Below are positions 44,588 through 55,529 of a DNA stretch of 64,000 bases, in pieces (the first letter of the stretch is position 1; every line of letters starts with the position of its first letter). A model generated the notes under the pieces. It saw only the letters and a list, made by a program, of their open reading frames with translations. It made no database searches and was not told the DNA's origin. A program made the position numbers and the translations under genes. The DNA is from Caenispirillum salinarum AK4 (GTDB lineage: Bacteria > Pseudomonadota > Alphaproteobacteria > Rhodospirillales > Rhodospirillaceae), in contig NZ_ANHY01000005.1 of the NCBI RefSeq assembly GCF_000315795.1, forward strand, positions 1 through 64,000, in the 5' to 3' direction.

Positions 44588-45082
44588 TCACGCCTCGTCG
44601 CAGCGGCGGCGTTCCGGGTGGGCGATGGGCGTCTGGCGCCGGCGGCGGTCAGGGCCGAAGTAGTCGGACGCCGAGACGAAGGCGCGCGGCGTCTGCAACA
44701 CCTGGACGATGCGCGACAGCAGCATCTTCGCCGAGATGGGTTTCGCCAGGAACTCGTTCACGCCGGCGTCGCGCGCCTGCGCCACCAGCTTGGGCTCGGT
44801 GTAGCCCGTGACCATCAGTACGGGGACGTATGGATTGGCCCGCCCCGGCTCGCGGCGCAGGCGGCGGGTGAACTCCAGCCCGTCCATGGGGGTCATCCGG
44901 TAGTCGACGATGACCAGATCCGCCGGGTATGCCGCCAGCGCGGCAAGACCGGCGCCGCCGTCCGCTTCCTCGCGGACATCCGTGATGCCCAGGGCCTGAA
45001 GCACCGTGCGGATCAGGCGGCGGAAGTGCTCGTTGTCCTCCACCAGCAGGACCTTCAACTGCCCGCCGTCGAAACCGATCAT
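44588..45082 (-). CDS. Receiver-only response regulator, sister of the downstream receiver
   Basis: 164 residues. Receiver with VEDNE, phospho-accepting Asp60 (VIVDYRMTPMDG), Thr in VTGYTEPK and Lys in LAKPISAK. Then the same linker motif as the downstream protein, SDYFGPDRRRRQ, and a short basic tail ending RRRCDEA. Same Asp position and the same AKPISAK plus GPDRRRRQ pattern show the two are paralogues. It lacks the FliM-like peptide. No output domain. Confidence 0.87.
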   Translation of the reverse strand: MIGFDGGQLKVLLVEDNEHFRRLIRTVLQALGITDVREEADGGAGLAALAAYPADLVIVDYRMTPMDGLEFTRRLRREPGRANPYVPVLMVTGYTEPKLVAQARDAGVNEFLAKPISAKMLLSRIVQVLQTPRAFVSASDYFGPDRRRRQTPIAHPERRRCDEA

Positions 45083-45163
45083 GACCCCTCCCCCTCGACC
45101 TGCATCCTGAGGATGCGAAGCATGATCATACTAACGTCGAAGCGCATGGTGCAATGCCGCGAA

Positions 45164-46552
45164 TCACAGCAGGCCGAGCCACACCCACCACAGAAGCGTC
45201 ACCGGCCACGCCACCAGCACCGAGGCACAGGCGACGGCCAGGCTCGCCCGCACGCCCTGGCGGAAAGGCACGCCGGCCATGCTCATGGCGACCAGCAGCG
45301 GCGGCACCTGGTAGGGCAGAAGCGCCGTGGCGTAGCCCATGACCTCGGCCATCAGCACGGTGTCGAGCGGCAGGCCCGAGGCATCCGCCAGGCGCCCGGC
45401 GGCGGGCGTGACCACCGCCGCCACGCCGGGCGTGGTCACCGCCACCGACGCCACCATGGCAAGGCCGCCGATCACCAGCGCGTTCAGCCACCCCGGCTGG
45501 CCGGGGTCCAGCGGCAGGGTCTCCGCCGCCCAGCCGCCCAGGCCGGCGGCCATGCCGCTCTGCGCCACGCCGGCCCCCAGCCCCACCAGGGCGGCGACCA
45601 TGATGAGCGCCTTGACGTTCACCTTCCGGTGCAGGCCCTTGAGCGGCAGGATGGGGTTCGGCGGCAGGAAACAGAGGACGGCGGCGCCGACGGCGATCCA
45701 GGCCGGCGAGATGTGGTGGAGGCTGTCGGTCGCCCAGAGGCCCAGTGCCGCGGCCAGGATGACCGCGAGGCGCCGCTCCCGCCGGCTCATGGGCCCGGGG
45801 CGGGCGGCCTCGGGCTCGCGCGCCGGGCGCTGGCGATAAAGCGCCCAGACGACCAGCGCGATCACCACCGCCCGGGCGAGGCCGGTTCCGGGGAACTGCG
45901 CCTTGAGAAAGGTGAAGAACCGCAGGGTCTCGCCGAACTGGGCTTCCGCTGCGCCCAGCATGACCACGTTGGGCACGGTCGCGGGCAGGATTGCCATGGC
46001 GGGCACGATGCACACCAGCCCCGTCGCCAGAATCAGCCCGTCATAGCCGCGCGTGCCGTGGCGGTAGCCGAGCGCCGCCGCCAGGCTGAGCACGATGGGG
46101 GTCAGCAGAACCACGCGCCCCATGCTCGACGGCATGACGAAGGCCAGCACCAGCCCCACCACCATGATGCCGCCGATGAGCGCGCCGTAGGACCCGCCGA
46201 TGCGGCTGACCAGCCCGCGCGCCAGCCGCTCGCCCAGGCCGGTGGCCTTCACCGCGACGCCGATCACCAGTCCGCCGGCCACCAGCCACAGCGCGGTGGA
46301 CGTGACGACCTCTTGCTGCAGGGGGAGGGGCGCGGCGGCGACGGCCAGCGTGCCCAGCAGCCACGGCCGGGCGGCGGCGGGCGTGGCCGAGCGCCACGGG
46401 CTCGCCCACAGCGCGCCGGCCAGGACCAGCACGCCGAGAGGGCGAACGGCTTCCGGCGGCAAGGCGGGCCATGCGAGCGCGGGAACGGCCGCCAGCGCGA
46501 GGCCGAGGAGAATCGCGCCGATGCGGGCGATGGACGCGGCGGGACCCGTCAT
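45164..46552 (-). CDS. SLC13/DASS-family anion permease
   Basis: 462 residues with about 11-12 hydrophobic helices. The SLC13 fold markers are NNP-like loops: SSMGRVVLLTPIV and TVPNVVMLG in the first half and SVAVTTPGVAAVVTPAAG in the second, although the canonical SNT motifs are changed, so the substrate may be unusual. These carriers import dicarboxylates, sulfate or related anions with sodium. It is 23 bases after the HMG-CoA lyase gene on the same strand. Confidence 0.78.
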   Translation of the reverse strand: MTGPAASIARIGAILLGLALAAVPALAWPALPPEAVRPLGVLVLAGALWASPWRSATPAAARPWLLGTLAVAAAPLPLQQEVVTSTALWLVAGGLVIGVAVKATGLGERLARGLVSRIGGSYGALIGGIMVVGLVLAFVMPSSMGRVVLLTPIVLSLAAALGYRHGTRGYDGLILATGLVCIVPAMAILPATVPNVVMLGAAEAQFGETLRFFTFLKAQFPGTGLARAVVIALVVWALYRQRPAREPEAARPGPMSRRERRLAVILAAALGLWATDSLHHISPAWIAVGAAVLCFLPPNPILPLKGLHRKVNVKALIMVAALVGLGAGVAQSGMAAGLGGWAAETLPLDPGQPGWLNALVIGGLAMVASVAVTTPGVAAVVTPAAGRLADASGLPLDTVLMAEVMGYATALLPYQVPPLLVAMSMAGVPFRQGVRASLAVACASVLVAWPVTLLWWVWLGLL

Positions 46553-46574
46553 GCCACCCGCAACCGCCCTGACC

Positions 46575-47474
46575 TCACGCCGCCTTGGCGCGGGCGACCT
46601 TGGAGCCCGACGGGCGGTTCAGGTGCTCGCCGATGTAGGCGCCGGCGGCCATCAGCTTTTCCAGGTCGACGCCCGTCTCGATGCCCAGGCCGTTGAGCAT
46701 GTACAGCACGTCCTCGCTGGCGACGTTGCCCGAAGCCCCCTTGGCATAGGGGCAGCCGCCCAGGCCAGAGACCGAGCTGTCGACCACCGCCACGCCGCGC
46801 TCCAGCACGGCGTAGATGTTCGCCAGCGCCTGGCCGTAGGTGTCGTGGAAGTGGGCCGCCAGCTTTTCCACCGGCACCTTGGCCGCCACGGCATCGACCA
46901 TGGCCTGCGCCTTGGCGGGCGTGCCGGTGCCGATGGTGTCGCCCAGGCTGATCTCGTAGCAGCCCATGGTCAGCAGCGCCGCGGCGACCTCGGCGACCTT
47001 TTCCGGCGCGATTTCCCCCTCGTAGGGGCAGCCGAGCACGCAGGAGACATAGCCCCGCACCTTCCAGCCATTCGCCAGCGCGCGCTCGGCGACGGGCTTG
47101 AAGCGGTCCAGGCTCTCGGCGATGGAGCAGTTGATGTTCTTCTTCGAGAAGCTTTCCGACGCCGCGCCGAACACAGCGATTTCGTGCACGCCCTCGGCGG
47201 CCTCGGCGGCCTCCATGCCCTTCAGGTTGGGCACCAGCACCGGATAGCTGACGCCCGGCTTGCGGTGGATGAGGCTTAAGACCTCCGCCGTCCCGGCCAT
47301 CTGCGGCACCCACTTGGGGCTGACGAAGGAGCCCGCCTCGATGGCCGTCAGCCCGGCGTCGGCCAGCATGTCGATGAGCCTGGCCTTGACCTCGGGCGGC
47401 ACCGGGGTCGGCTCGTTCTGCAGGCCGTCGCGCGGCCCCATCTCCACCATCTTCACGGCCTTGGGCAGGGTCAT
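46575..47474 (-). CDS. liuE: Hydroxymethylglutaryl-CoA lyase
   Basis: 299 residues. Diagnostic motifs: GPRDGLQNE (Arg15/Asp16), [28 protein letters not shown] (metal His208/His210) and the active-site loop [20 protein letters not shown] with Cys241. It splits HMG-CoA into acetyl-CoA and acetoacetate, the last liu step of leucine degradation. It is separated from the carboxylase genes only by the FitA-VapC pair and a small gene. Confidence 0.96.
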   Translation of the reverse strand: MTLPKAVKMVEMGPRDGLQNEPTPVPPEVKARLIDMLADAGLTAIEAGSFVSPKWVPQMAGTAEVLSLIHRKPGVSYPVLVPNLKGMEAAEAAEGVHEIAVFGAASESFSKKNINCSIAESLDRFKPVAERALANGWKVRGYVSCVLGCPYEGEIAPEKVAEVAAALLTMGCYEISLGDTIGTGTPAKAQAMVDAVAAKVPVEKLAAHFHDTYGQALANIYAVLERGVAVVDSSVSGLGGCPYAKGASGNVASEDVLYMLNGLGIETGVDLEKLMAAGAYIGEHLNRPSGSKVARAKAA

Positions 47475-47489
47475 GAACGTGTCCTCTGT

Positions 47490-47960
47490 TTATTCTTGAA
47501 GGGCATCGAGACGCGCCCCGGCATCACCCACCATGATGACGAGAGGCGCGCCCTCGGTATGCGGCGCGGACCCACTAGCGAAGCGTTGCGCGAAGCGGCG
47601 GTCGGCGGTCACTACGAAGGCCGCCTGAAGGCGCTCGGCCAGCGCGACATACACGCAGTCATAGACAGGGTGATCCATCTCCGCCGCAAGGGCGAGCGCC
47701 CGCAGCCAAAGCCCGGCTTCGGCGCCGCGCTCAAGCGGCGCATTTTCCAGAACGATTGCGGCTTCCTCGGCCTCGTCTGCGGTCAACTCGCCCTTGCGCC
47801 GTTTGCGCCACAGAATATTCCCCAGCTCGGCGTCAAGAAGACGGGGGGCGGCAAGCCGAGCCCGCCGCGTCAACAAACGAGCAGCGGCCGTTTCCTCAAC
47901 CGGCTCCTCCGTCACCACCCATTTGACGGCCACGGACGCATCGACGACGATCAGCGTCAC
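47490..47960 (-). CDS. VapC-like PIN-domain toxin
   Basis: 156 residues. PIN fold with Asp7 (VVDASVAVKW), Glu in LLDAELGNILWR, Asp in YDCVYVALAE and Asp in VTADRRF, the four acidic residues of the ribonuclease site. The unusual feature is the proline-free, Arg-rich middle. It overlaps the antitoxin gene by ATGA at 47957-47960. The expected action is RNA cleavage, held in check by the upstream RHH protein. Confidence 0.9.
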   Translation of the reverse strand: MTLIVVDASVAVKWVVTEEPVEETAAARLLTRRARLAAPRLLDAELGNILWRKRRKGELTADEAEEAAIVLENAPLERGAEAGLWLRALALAAEMDHPVYDCVYVALAERLQAAFVVTADRRFAQRFASGSAPHTEGAPLVIMVGDAGARLDALQE

Positions 47961-48208
47961 GCGTCACCGTCCCGTTCTCGCCGGGCGTCCGCCAGATCAT
48001 CCACGCTGCTGGACAGAACCCGCTGATCCAGCTTGCGGCGGATCATGGCGGCAGCCGCATCGAAACGGTCCCACGCCTCATCCGTACTGACCGACTCGGT
48101 CAGGATCGCGCGCACTTCCTTTTCGCGGGAGCGTCCAGCCGCCGCCGCTCGCTGGTCAAGCCGCCGCAACACATCCTCGGGAAGGTCCCGAACGGTCATC
48201 GAGGGCAT
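47957..48208 (-). CDS. FitA-like ribbon-helix-helix antitoxin
   Basis: 83 residues. The N-terminus SMTVRDLPEDVLRRLDQRAA is the beta-strand plus helix of an Arc/FitA RHH domain, with GRSREKEVRAIL as the second helix. The C-terminal half is acidic and Arg-rich, as expected for the toxin-wrapping tail. AAGGAGAG precedes the ATG. It overlaps vapC and is preceded by a palindrome that it probably binds for autoregulation. Confidence 0.88.
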   Translation of the reverse strand: MPSMTVRDLPEDVLRRLDQRAAAAGRSREKEVRAILTESVSTDEAWDRFDAAAAMIRRKLDQRVLSSSVDDLADARRERDGDA

Positions 48209-48232
48209 GAACTCTCTCCTTCAACACGGCGG

Positions 48233-48249
48233 TGATATCAATGATATCG
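48233..48249 (-). promoter_or_regulatory. Palindromic operator-like site before the FitA/VapC pair
   Basis: Two GATATC palindromes (48234-48239 and 48243-48248) lie within TGATATCA-AT-GATATCG, 25-40 bases before the antitoxin start. This AT-rich dyad in GC-rich DNA fits an RHH-dimer operator overlapping a promoter. Confidence 0.55.
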
Positions 48250-48267
48250 CGCGCGACCGCCGCCCCG

Positions 48268-48690
48268 TCAATCCTCCTCGCCGACCTCGGCCAGGATGGC
48301 GTAGGCGCGGTCCAGGACCTTGCGGCCCTCCTTGATGTCGGCGCGCAGGGTGTGGAGCTTTTCGCGGGCCTCGCGGGCGACCACGTCGGCGTTGTCGCGG
48401 TCGATGCGGTGGTCGACGAAGAAGCTGTAGACCAGCCGATCGCGCGCCCCCTTCAACCGCTTGAGCACCGCCTTGTCGTCGGCCGTCAACTGCTCCAGCA
48501 GCGCGCGGTGGCCGCGGCTTTCGGCGGCAGCCATGGTCAGCGCCTCGACGTCGGAATAGAAATTCCGCTCCTCGAACTCGTCGGCGTTGATGGCCGCCGT
48601 CAGCAGCGACAGGCTGTGCGCCAGGTGCTGGAAATCGTGGACCGTCCAGGCGTATTCCAGCATCAGGGCATCGATGGTCGCGGTGGTCAC
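48268..48690 (-). CDS. Hypothetical protein of the liu cluster
   Basis: 140 residues, mostly helical with an acidic composition: LEYAWTVHDFQHLAHSL, then ADEFEERNFYSDVEALTMAA and a long helix KGARDRLVYSFFVDHRIDRD. The residues RIDRDNADVVAREAREK form a coiled-coil-like end. No family was recognised. It lies just after the biotin-carboxylase gene on the same strand and before the toxin-antitoxin pair. Confidence 0.7.
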   Translation of the reverse strand: MTTATIDALMLEYAWTVHDFQHLAHSLSLLTAAINADEFEERNFYSDVEALTMAAAESRGHRALLEQLTADDKAVLKRLKGARDRLVYSFFVDHRIDRDNADVVAREAREKLHTLRADIKEGRKVLDRAYAILAEVGEED

Positions 48691-48757
48691 GGGCTCTTCC
48701 CCTCCGGTTGATCGGCCGGTCGAGCCCGCGCCCCCACGACGCGGGCCTTGGCCGGCC

Positions 48758-50755
48758 CTACTCGTCCCGCTCGATCACCAGCAACTCGGCGCCGTCGGCC
48801 ACCTGGTCGCCGGGACCGTAGTGAACCGCCGCCACCGTGCCGTCGGCGGGCGCGGTGATTGTATGCTCCATCTTCATGGCTTCAAGCACGACAAGCGCCT
48901 GGCCCTTGGAAACCTTGTCACCCTCCTTGACCGAAACGTCGATCACCTTGCCCGGCATGGGCGCGGTGAGCGCGCCGCCCGCACCTTCCTGCTCCCCGGC
49001 AGCGGCGGCGGGATCGAACACCGTCAGGCGGTGCTGGCGGCCCTCGTGCATGATGACAAGCTCATCGCCCAGGCGCACCACCGTCGCCCGCTGGCGCACG
49101 CCGGCCAGGTCGATGAGCAGGTCGCCGTGGTCATCGCGCGAGACCCGCGCCGGCACGCGGCCCTCCGACAGCTCCAGCTCGTAGCCGTCGCGGGTGTAGT
49201 GGACCACCACCACATGCTCCGCCTCGCCGTCGATGAAGCGCAGGTCCACGTGGCCCTCGTCGTTCATCCGCCAGCCGGTGGTGCCGTGCCAGGGCGAGTA
49301 CGGGTCGCCGGACGCCAGCGCGAAAGCCTGCGACTCGGCATCGCGGGTCGACAGCACCTCCAGCGCCGCGATCGCCAGGATGCGGTCGTCGGCCGGCTTG
49401 GCCTCTGGGATCAGTTCGTCGCGGTGGCGGTCGATGAAGTTGGTCGACAGCTCCAGGTTCTCGAACGCCTCGTGGCTGGCGCAGGCGGTGAGGAAGGCGT
49501 TGTTGGTCGCCACGCCCACCACCTGATACCGCTCCAGCGCGCCCTTGAGCTTGCGCAGCGCCGACAGGCGGTCGTGGTCCCAGACGATCAGCTTGGCGAT
49601 CATCGGGTCGTAGTGGATGGAGACGGCATCGCCCTCGCGCACGCCGGTATCGACGCGCACGCCGCCCTCCTCCACCGGCGGGCGCAGGTGGCCCAGCGTG
49701 CCGGTGGCGGGCAGGAAGTCGCGCTGCGGGTCCTCGGCATACAGGCGCGCCTCGAAGGCATGGCCCTTCACCGAAATCTGGTCCTGCGACAGCGGGATGG
49801 GCTCGCCGGCCGCGACACGCAGCTGCCATTCCACCAGGTCCAGGCCGGTGACCATTTCCGTCACCGGATGCTCCACCTGAAGGCGGGTGTTCATCTCGAT
49901 GAAATAGAACGCCTCGTCCTGGTAGAGGAATTCCACCGTGCCGGCACCCACGTAATCCACCGCGCGAGCGGCGGCGACGGCGGCGTCGTGCAGCTTGGCG
50001 CGCACGTCGTCGGGCAGCGCCGGAGCCGGGGCTTCCTCGATCACCTTCTGGTGGCGGCGCTGCAGGGAGCAGTCGCGCTCATAGAGGTGGACGTAGTTGC
50101 CGTGGGTGTCGCCGAAGACCTGCATTTCCACGTGGCGCGGATGATCCAGGAACTTCTCGATCAGCAGGTGGTCGTCGCCGAAGGCCGCCTTGGCCTCGCG
50201 GCGGGCACCGGCCACGGCGGCGTCGAACTCGGACGCCTCGCGGACGACACGCATCCCCTTGCCGCCGCCGCCGGCCGACGCCTTGACCAGCACGGGGTAG
50301 CCGATGCGCTCGGCCTCGGAGCGCAGAAGCTCAAGGTCCTGGTCGGCGCCGTGGTAGCCGGGCACCAGCGGCACGCCGGCGGCTTCCATGATCCGCTTGG
50401 ACTCGGACTTCGACCCCATGGAGATGATGGCGTTGGTCGGCGGGCCGATGAAGACGATGTCGTTCGCCTTGCAGGCCTCGGCGAATTCGGCGTTTTCCGA
50501 CAGGAAGCCGTAGCCGGGGTGGACGGCCTCGGCGCCGGACGCCTCGCAGACGGCGAGGATCTTGTCGCCGCGCAGGTAGCTTTCGGCGGCGGCGGCCGGG
50601 CCGATGCAGTACGCCTCGTCGGCCATGTGGACGTGCATGGCCTCCACGTCGGCTTCCGAGTAGACCGCGACGGTCTTCACGCCTAGGCGCTTGGCGGTCT
50701 TGATGACGCGGCAGGCGATCTCGCCGCGGTTGGCGATGAGGATTTTCGAGAACAC
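48758..50755 (-). CDS. liuD: Methylcrotonyl-CoA carboxylase, biotin-containing alpha subunit
   Basis: 665 residues. Biotin carboxylase domain (about 1-450): ILIANRGEIACRVIKTAKRLG, HPGYGFLSENAEFA, ASAGGGGKGMRVV (ATP grasp), ERDCSLQRRHQKVIEEAP and EMNTRLQVEHPVTEMVTG. A middle barrel region, then the biotin carboxyl carrier domain with EAMKMEH, biotinyl Lys628, followed by AADG-type end. It carboxylates methylcrotonyl-CoA with the beta subunit. Genetic context separates it from propionyl-CoA carboxylase. Confidence 0.95.
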   Translation of the reverse strand: MFSKILIANRGEIACRVIKTAKRLGVKTVAVYSEADVEAMHVHMADEAYCIGPAAAAESYLRGDKILAVCEASGAEAVHPGYGFLSENAEFAEACKANDIVFIGPPTNAIISMGSKSESKRIMEAAGVPLVPGYHGADQDLELLRSEAERIGYPVLVKASAGGGGKGMRVVREASEFDAAVAGARREAKAAFGDDHLLIEKFLDHPRHVEMQVFGDTHGNYVHLYERDCSLQRRHQKVIEEAPAPALPDDVRAKLHDAAVAAARAVDYVGAGTVEFLYQDEAFYFIEMNTRLQVEHPVTEMVTGLDLVEWQLRVAAGEPIPLSQDQISVKGHAFEARLYAEDPQRDFLPATGTLGHLRPPVEEGGVRVDTGVREGDAVSIHYDPMIAKLIVWDHDRLSALRKLKGALERYQVVGVATNNAFLTACASHEAFENLELSTNFIDRHRDELIPEAKPADDRILAIAALEVLSTRDAESQAFALASGDPYSPWHGTTGWRMNDEGHVDLRFIDGEAEHVVVVHYTRDGYELELSEGRVPARVSRDDHGDLLIDLAGVRQRATVVRLGDELVIMHEGRQHRLTVFDPAAAAGEQEGAGGALTAPMPGKVIDVSVKEGDKVSKGQALVVLEAMKMEHTITAPADGTVAAVHYGPGDQVADGAELLVIERDE

Positions 50756-50775
50756 GTTTCGGTCTCCCTCTGCCC

Positions 50776-51579
50776 TTATGCCTGACCGTCGGTCCAGGTG
50801 GGCTTGCGCTTTTCAAGGAACGCCGTCACGCCCTCGCGGCCTTCGTCGGAGGCGCGGGTGTCGGCGATGCGTTCGGCGGTGTCGCGGATGACGGTGTCGT
50901 CAATGGTGCGGTCGGCCACGGCGTCGACCAGGGCCTTGCTCTCGGCCATGGCGCGCGGACCATTCGCCAGCAGCACCGTCACCAGACGGTCGCAGGCGTT
51001 GTGCAGGTCCGTCTCGTCCTCCACCACCTCGTGCAGCAGGCCCAGGCGGTAGGCTTCCTGCGCCTCGATCCGCTCCGCCGTCAGGAAGTAGCGGCGGGCG
51101 GCGCGGGCGCCCATGGCGCGGACCACGTAGGGCGAAATCACCGCCGGGATGAGGCCCAGCTTGACCTCGCTCAGCATGAACTTGGCGTGCGTGGTGCCCA
51201 CCGCGATGTCGCAGGCGGCCACCAGGCCGACGCCGCCGCCGAAGGTCGCGCCCTGGACCAGCGCGATCACCGGCTTGGGGCACTTGTCGATGGCCTGGCA
51301 CATGGCGCCCAGGCCCATGGCGTCTTCCACGTTTTCGTCGCGCGAGTAGCCGGCCATGCGCTTCATCCAGTTGAGGTCCGCGCCGGCGGAGAAGCTGGGG
51401 CCGCTGCCCGCCAGCACCACCACGCGCACCGACGGATCGGCGCCCACTTCCTCGAACGCCGCCTTGATGCGGCCGATCAGCACGTCGTCGAAGGCGTTGT
51501 GCTTCTCGGGCTTGTTCATGGTGATGGTGGCGACGCCGCGGTCGTCGCGCTCGATCAGGAGCGTGTCATCATTTGTCAT
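50776..51579 (-). CDS. liuC: Methylglutaconyl-CoA hydratase (enoyl-CoA hydratase family)
   Basis: 267 residues, crotonase fold: VATITMNKPEKHNAFDDVLI, the oxyanion hole AGSGPSFSAGADLNWMKRM and ATFGGGVGLVAACDIAVGTTHAKFMLSEVKLGLIPAVIS, with Glu and Asp acid/base residues in the usual places. Its position between the two carboxylase subunits identifies it as the hydratase that makes HMG-CoA from 3-methylglutaconyl-CoA. A 20-base gap to liuD and 17 to liuB. Confidence 0.93.
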   Translation of the reverse strand: MTNDDTLLIERDDRGVATITMNKPEKHNAFDDVLIGRIKAAFEEVGADPSVRVVVLAGSGPSFSAGADLNWMKRMAGYSRDENVEDAMGLGAMCQAIDKCPKPVIALVQGATFGGGVGLVAACDIAVGTTHAKFMLSEVKLGLIPAVISPYVVRAMGARAARRYFLTAERIEAQEAYRLGLLHEVVEDETDLHNACDRLVTVLLANGPRAMAESKALVDAVADRTIDDTVIRDTAERIADTRASDEGREGVTAFLEKRKPTWTDGQA

Positions 51580-51596
51580 CGTTGCGCGTCCTCACC

Positions 51597-53207
<1,611 letters not shown>

Positions 53208-53220
53208 GGGGTGGGGAACC

Positions 53221-53649
53221 TCAGCCGGTCTTCTTGGACGAAGGGTGGGATGACGGGGACGACGACGGGCGCGGCGCGGTGGGCAGTTGTGCCTCTTGCC
53301 ACGCGGCGAAGCCGCCGCCGATGTGGGCCACGGGCGCAAGGCCCATGTCCTGCAGTGTCTTGGCCGCCAAGGCCGAGCGCAGGCCGCCCGCGCAATACAG
53401 CACGAAGGTCTGGCCGGTGGCGAAGGCGGGCTTGTGGTAGGGGCTTTCCGGATCGACCCAGAATTCGAGCATCCCGCGCGGCGCGTGCAGGGCGCCGGGA
53501 ATCATGCCCTTGCGGTCCAGCTCGCGCACGTCGCGGATGTCGACAAGCTGGACGTCCGGATCGTCCATCATGGCGTGCGCCTCGGCCGGGGAGAGCGTGC
53601 TGATTTCCGCCTCGGCCTCCTCGACAAGCTGCATGGCGCCCTTCTTCAT
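53221..53649 (-). CDS. Rhodanese-domain protein
   Basis: 142 residues. Single rhodanese domain: [16 protein letters not shown] and the active-site loop [13 protein letters not shown] with catalytic Cys. A Ser/Pro/Lys-rich tail ([18 protein letters not shown]) follows. No signal peptide, so cytoplasmic. It starts at ATG 53649, overlapping the stop of the isomerase gene (TGATG), or MVM at 53655. It is tightly coupled to its neighbour. A sulfurtransferase role in this leucine cluster is unexplained. Confidence 0.85.
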   Translation of the reverse strand: MKKGAMQLVEEAEAEISTLSPAEAHAMMDDPDVQLVDIRDVRELDRKGMIPGALHAPRGMLEFWVDPESPYHKPAFATGQTFVLYCAGGLRSALAAKTLQDMGLAPVAHIGGGFAAWQEAQLPTAPRPSSSPSSHPSSKKTG

Positions 53650-54254
53650 CACCATCCGCCGCGCTCCAGCCAGGCCGACAGCATGGGCAGGCGGTCGGAG
53701 CCCCAGAACGGCTCGCCGTCGACGATGAAGAACGGGCTGCCGCACACACCCTTGTCGACGGCGGCTTGCGTCTCGTCCTTCAGGCGCTGCTTGATCTCGG
53801 GCGCCTGGATGGCCTCCAGAAAGGCCGCCCGGTCGACGCCCAGCGCATGGGCGATGTCGGCCGCGACCTCGGGGCTGGAGACGTCCTTGTCCTCGACGAA
53901 ATAGGCGTTGAAGACGGCCAGCGAGAACCGCTTGGCAAGGCCCTTGTCCTGTTCCTCCAGCCAGTAGTGCCCGCGCGCCGGCGCTTGGCTGGCGATGGGG
54001 AACTTGGACGGCAGCTTGTAGGGCACGTTGTAGTACCGCGCCGTGCGGGCGAAGTCGTGCTTGGAGTACTCGCCTTTCAGCGGCACGTGCATCAGCGGCG
54101 CGCTGTTGGTCGCCTTGAAGATGACGCCCAGCAGGATCGGCCGCCAGAGTATCTCCCGGTCATGGGCGGCGGCGATGTCCTCGATGCGCATGGCCCCGAT
54201 GTAGCCGTAGGGCGAGGAGAAATCGTAATAGAACTCGATGGGACCCTTGCTCAT
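53649..54254 (-). CDS. DsbA-like 2-hydroxychromene-2-carboxylate isomerase family protein
   Basis: 201 residues, thioredoxin-kappa fold: FYYDFSSPYGYIGAMRIE (glutathione-site Ser of the HCCA/kappa family), NVPYKLPSKFPIAS, VFNAYFVEDKDVSSPEVAADIA and GVCGSPFFIVDGEPFWGSDRLPML. Family members use glutathione to isomerise aromatic ring products. In this cluster it may instead handle a CoA intermediate or stress. Its stop is shared with the start of the rhodanese gene. Confidence 0.88.
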   Translation of the reverse strand: MSKGPIEFYYDFSSPYGYIGAMRIEDIAAAHDREILWRPILLGVIFKATNSAPLMHVPLKGEYSKHDFARTARYYNVPYKLPSKFPIASQAPARGHYWLEEQDKGLAKRFSLAVFNAYFVEDKDVSSPEVAADIAHALGVDRAAFLEAIQAPEIKQRLKDETQAAVDKGVCGSPFFIVDGEPFWGSDRLPMLSAWLERGGW

Positions 54255-54311
54255 GACGCGAATGCCTCCCTGGTGGCCGGAACGCTCTTTTTTGTCTTTG
54301 TAATGAGCGGC

Positions 54312-55448
54312 TTAGTCTTCGTTGGCGATGGCGCGGGCGATGACCATCTTCTGCACGTCGCTGGTGCCTTCGTAGATCTGGCAGACGCGGACGTCGCGGT
54401 AGATGCGCTCCACCGGGTAGTCGGCCAGGTAGCCGTAGCCGCCCAGCGTCTGGATGGCCGCCGAGCAGACCTCTTCCGCCGCCTCGGAGGCGAACAGCTT
54501 GGCCATGCAGGCTTCCTCCAGGCAGGGCTCGCCGGCGTCGCGCTTGGCGGCGGCGGCGTGGACCAGGCCGCGCGCGGCGTTGATCTTGGTCTTCATCTCG
54601 GCCAGCCGGAAGGCGACCGCCTGGTGGTTGATGATCTCGGTGCCGAAGCTCTTGCGCTCGCGGGCGTAGTCGCGCGCCGCCTCGTAGGCCGCGCGGGCCA
54701 TGCCGACGGACTGCGACGCGATGCCGATGCGCCCGCCCTCCAGGTTCGACAGGGCGATCTTGTAGCCGTCGCCTTCCTTGCCCAGCATCAGGTCGGTCGG
54801 AATGCGGCAGTCGGTAAAGGCGATGGAGCAGGTGTCGGAGGCATGCTGGCCCAGCTTGTCCTCCACGCGCACGACCTCGTAACCCGGCGTGTCGGTGGGG
54901 ACGATGAAGGCCGAAATGCCCTTCTTGCCCTTGGACGGGTCGGTCACGGCGAAGACGATGGCGACATGGCCGTGCTTGCCGGACGTGATGAACTGCTTGG
55001 CGCCGTTCAGCACCCAGTGGTCGCCGTCCTTCACCGCGCGGGTCTTGAGCGCGGCGGCGTCGGACCCGGCCTGCGGCTCGGTCAGGCAGAAGGCGCCGAT
55101 CATGCGGCCCTCGGCCATGGGGGTGAGGAACCGCTGCTTCTGCTCGTCCGTGCCGAACTTCAGGATCGGCATGCAGCCGACGGAGTTGTGCACGCTCATG
55201 ATGGTGGAGACCGCGCCGTTGCCGACGGCGATTTCCTCCAGGGCCATGGCGTAGGTGACGTTGTCGGCGCCGACCCCGCCCCACTCTTCCGGCACGAGCA
55301 TGCCCATGAAGCCCAGCTCGCCCATCTGCTTGACCGCATCGGCGGGGAACTGGTGCTTGCGGTCCCACTCCTCGGAATGGGGGGCCAGTTCGTTGCGGGC
55401 GAAGTTGCGGGCCGTGTCGACGATCAGCCGCTGCGCATCATGTTCCAT
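54312..55448 (-). CDS. Acyl-CoA dehydrogenase (short-chain/butyryl type)
   Basis: 378 residues. Signatures: [64 protein letters not shown], in which Glu360 (IYEG) is the catalytic base of short- and medium-chain dehydrogenases. This differs from the isovaleryl-type gene at 58433, whose Glu sits earlier. Probably a 2-methyl or short-chain acyl-CoA step. It lies downstream of the carbonic anhydrase gene on the same strand. Confidence 0.93.
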   Translation of the reverse strand: MEHDAQRLIVDTARNFARNELAPHSEEWDRKHQFPADAVKQMGELGFMGMLVPEEWGGVGADNVTYAMALEEIAVGNGAVSTIMSVHNSVGCMPILKFGTDEQKQRFLTPMAEGRMIGAFCLTEPQAGSDAAALKTRAVKDGDHWVLNGAKQFITSGKHGHVAIVFAVTDPSKGKKGISAFIVPTDTPGYEVVRVEDKLGQHASDTCSIAFTDCRIPTDLMLGKEGDGYKIALSNLEGGRIGIASQSVGMARAAYEAARDYARERKSFGTEIINHQAVAFRLAEMKTKINAARGLVHAAAAKRDAGEPCLEEACMAKLFASEAAEEVCSAAIQTLGGYGYLADYPVERIYRDVRVCQIYEGTSDVQKMVIARAIANED

Positions 55449-55529
55449 GGTGGCCGTCCTCCAAAGACTTGAGCCGTGCCCCGTTGGCGGGACTTGTTGG
55501 TTCAGGTGGCGTGCGCAAGCCTGCGGGGC

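Noticed and set aside
48724-48746. GCCCGCG / CGCGGGC hairpin after the carboxylase alpha gene as a terminator
   Set aside because: No T run on the minus strand, and the next gene continues in the same direction with little gap.
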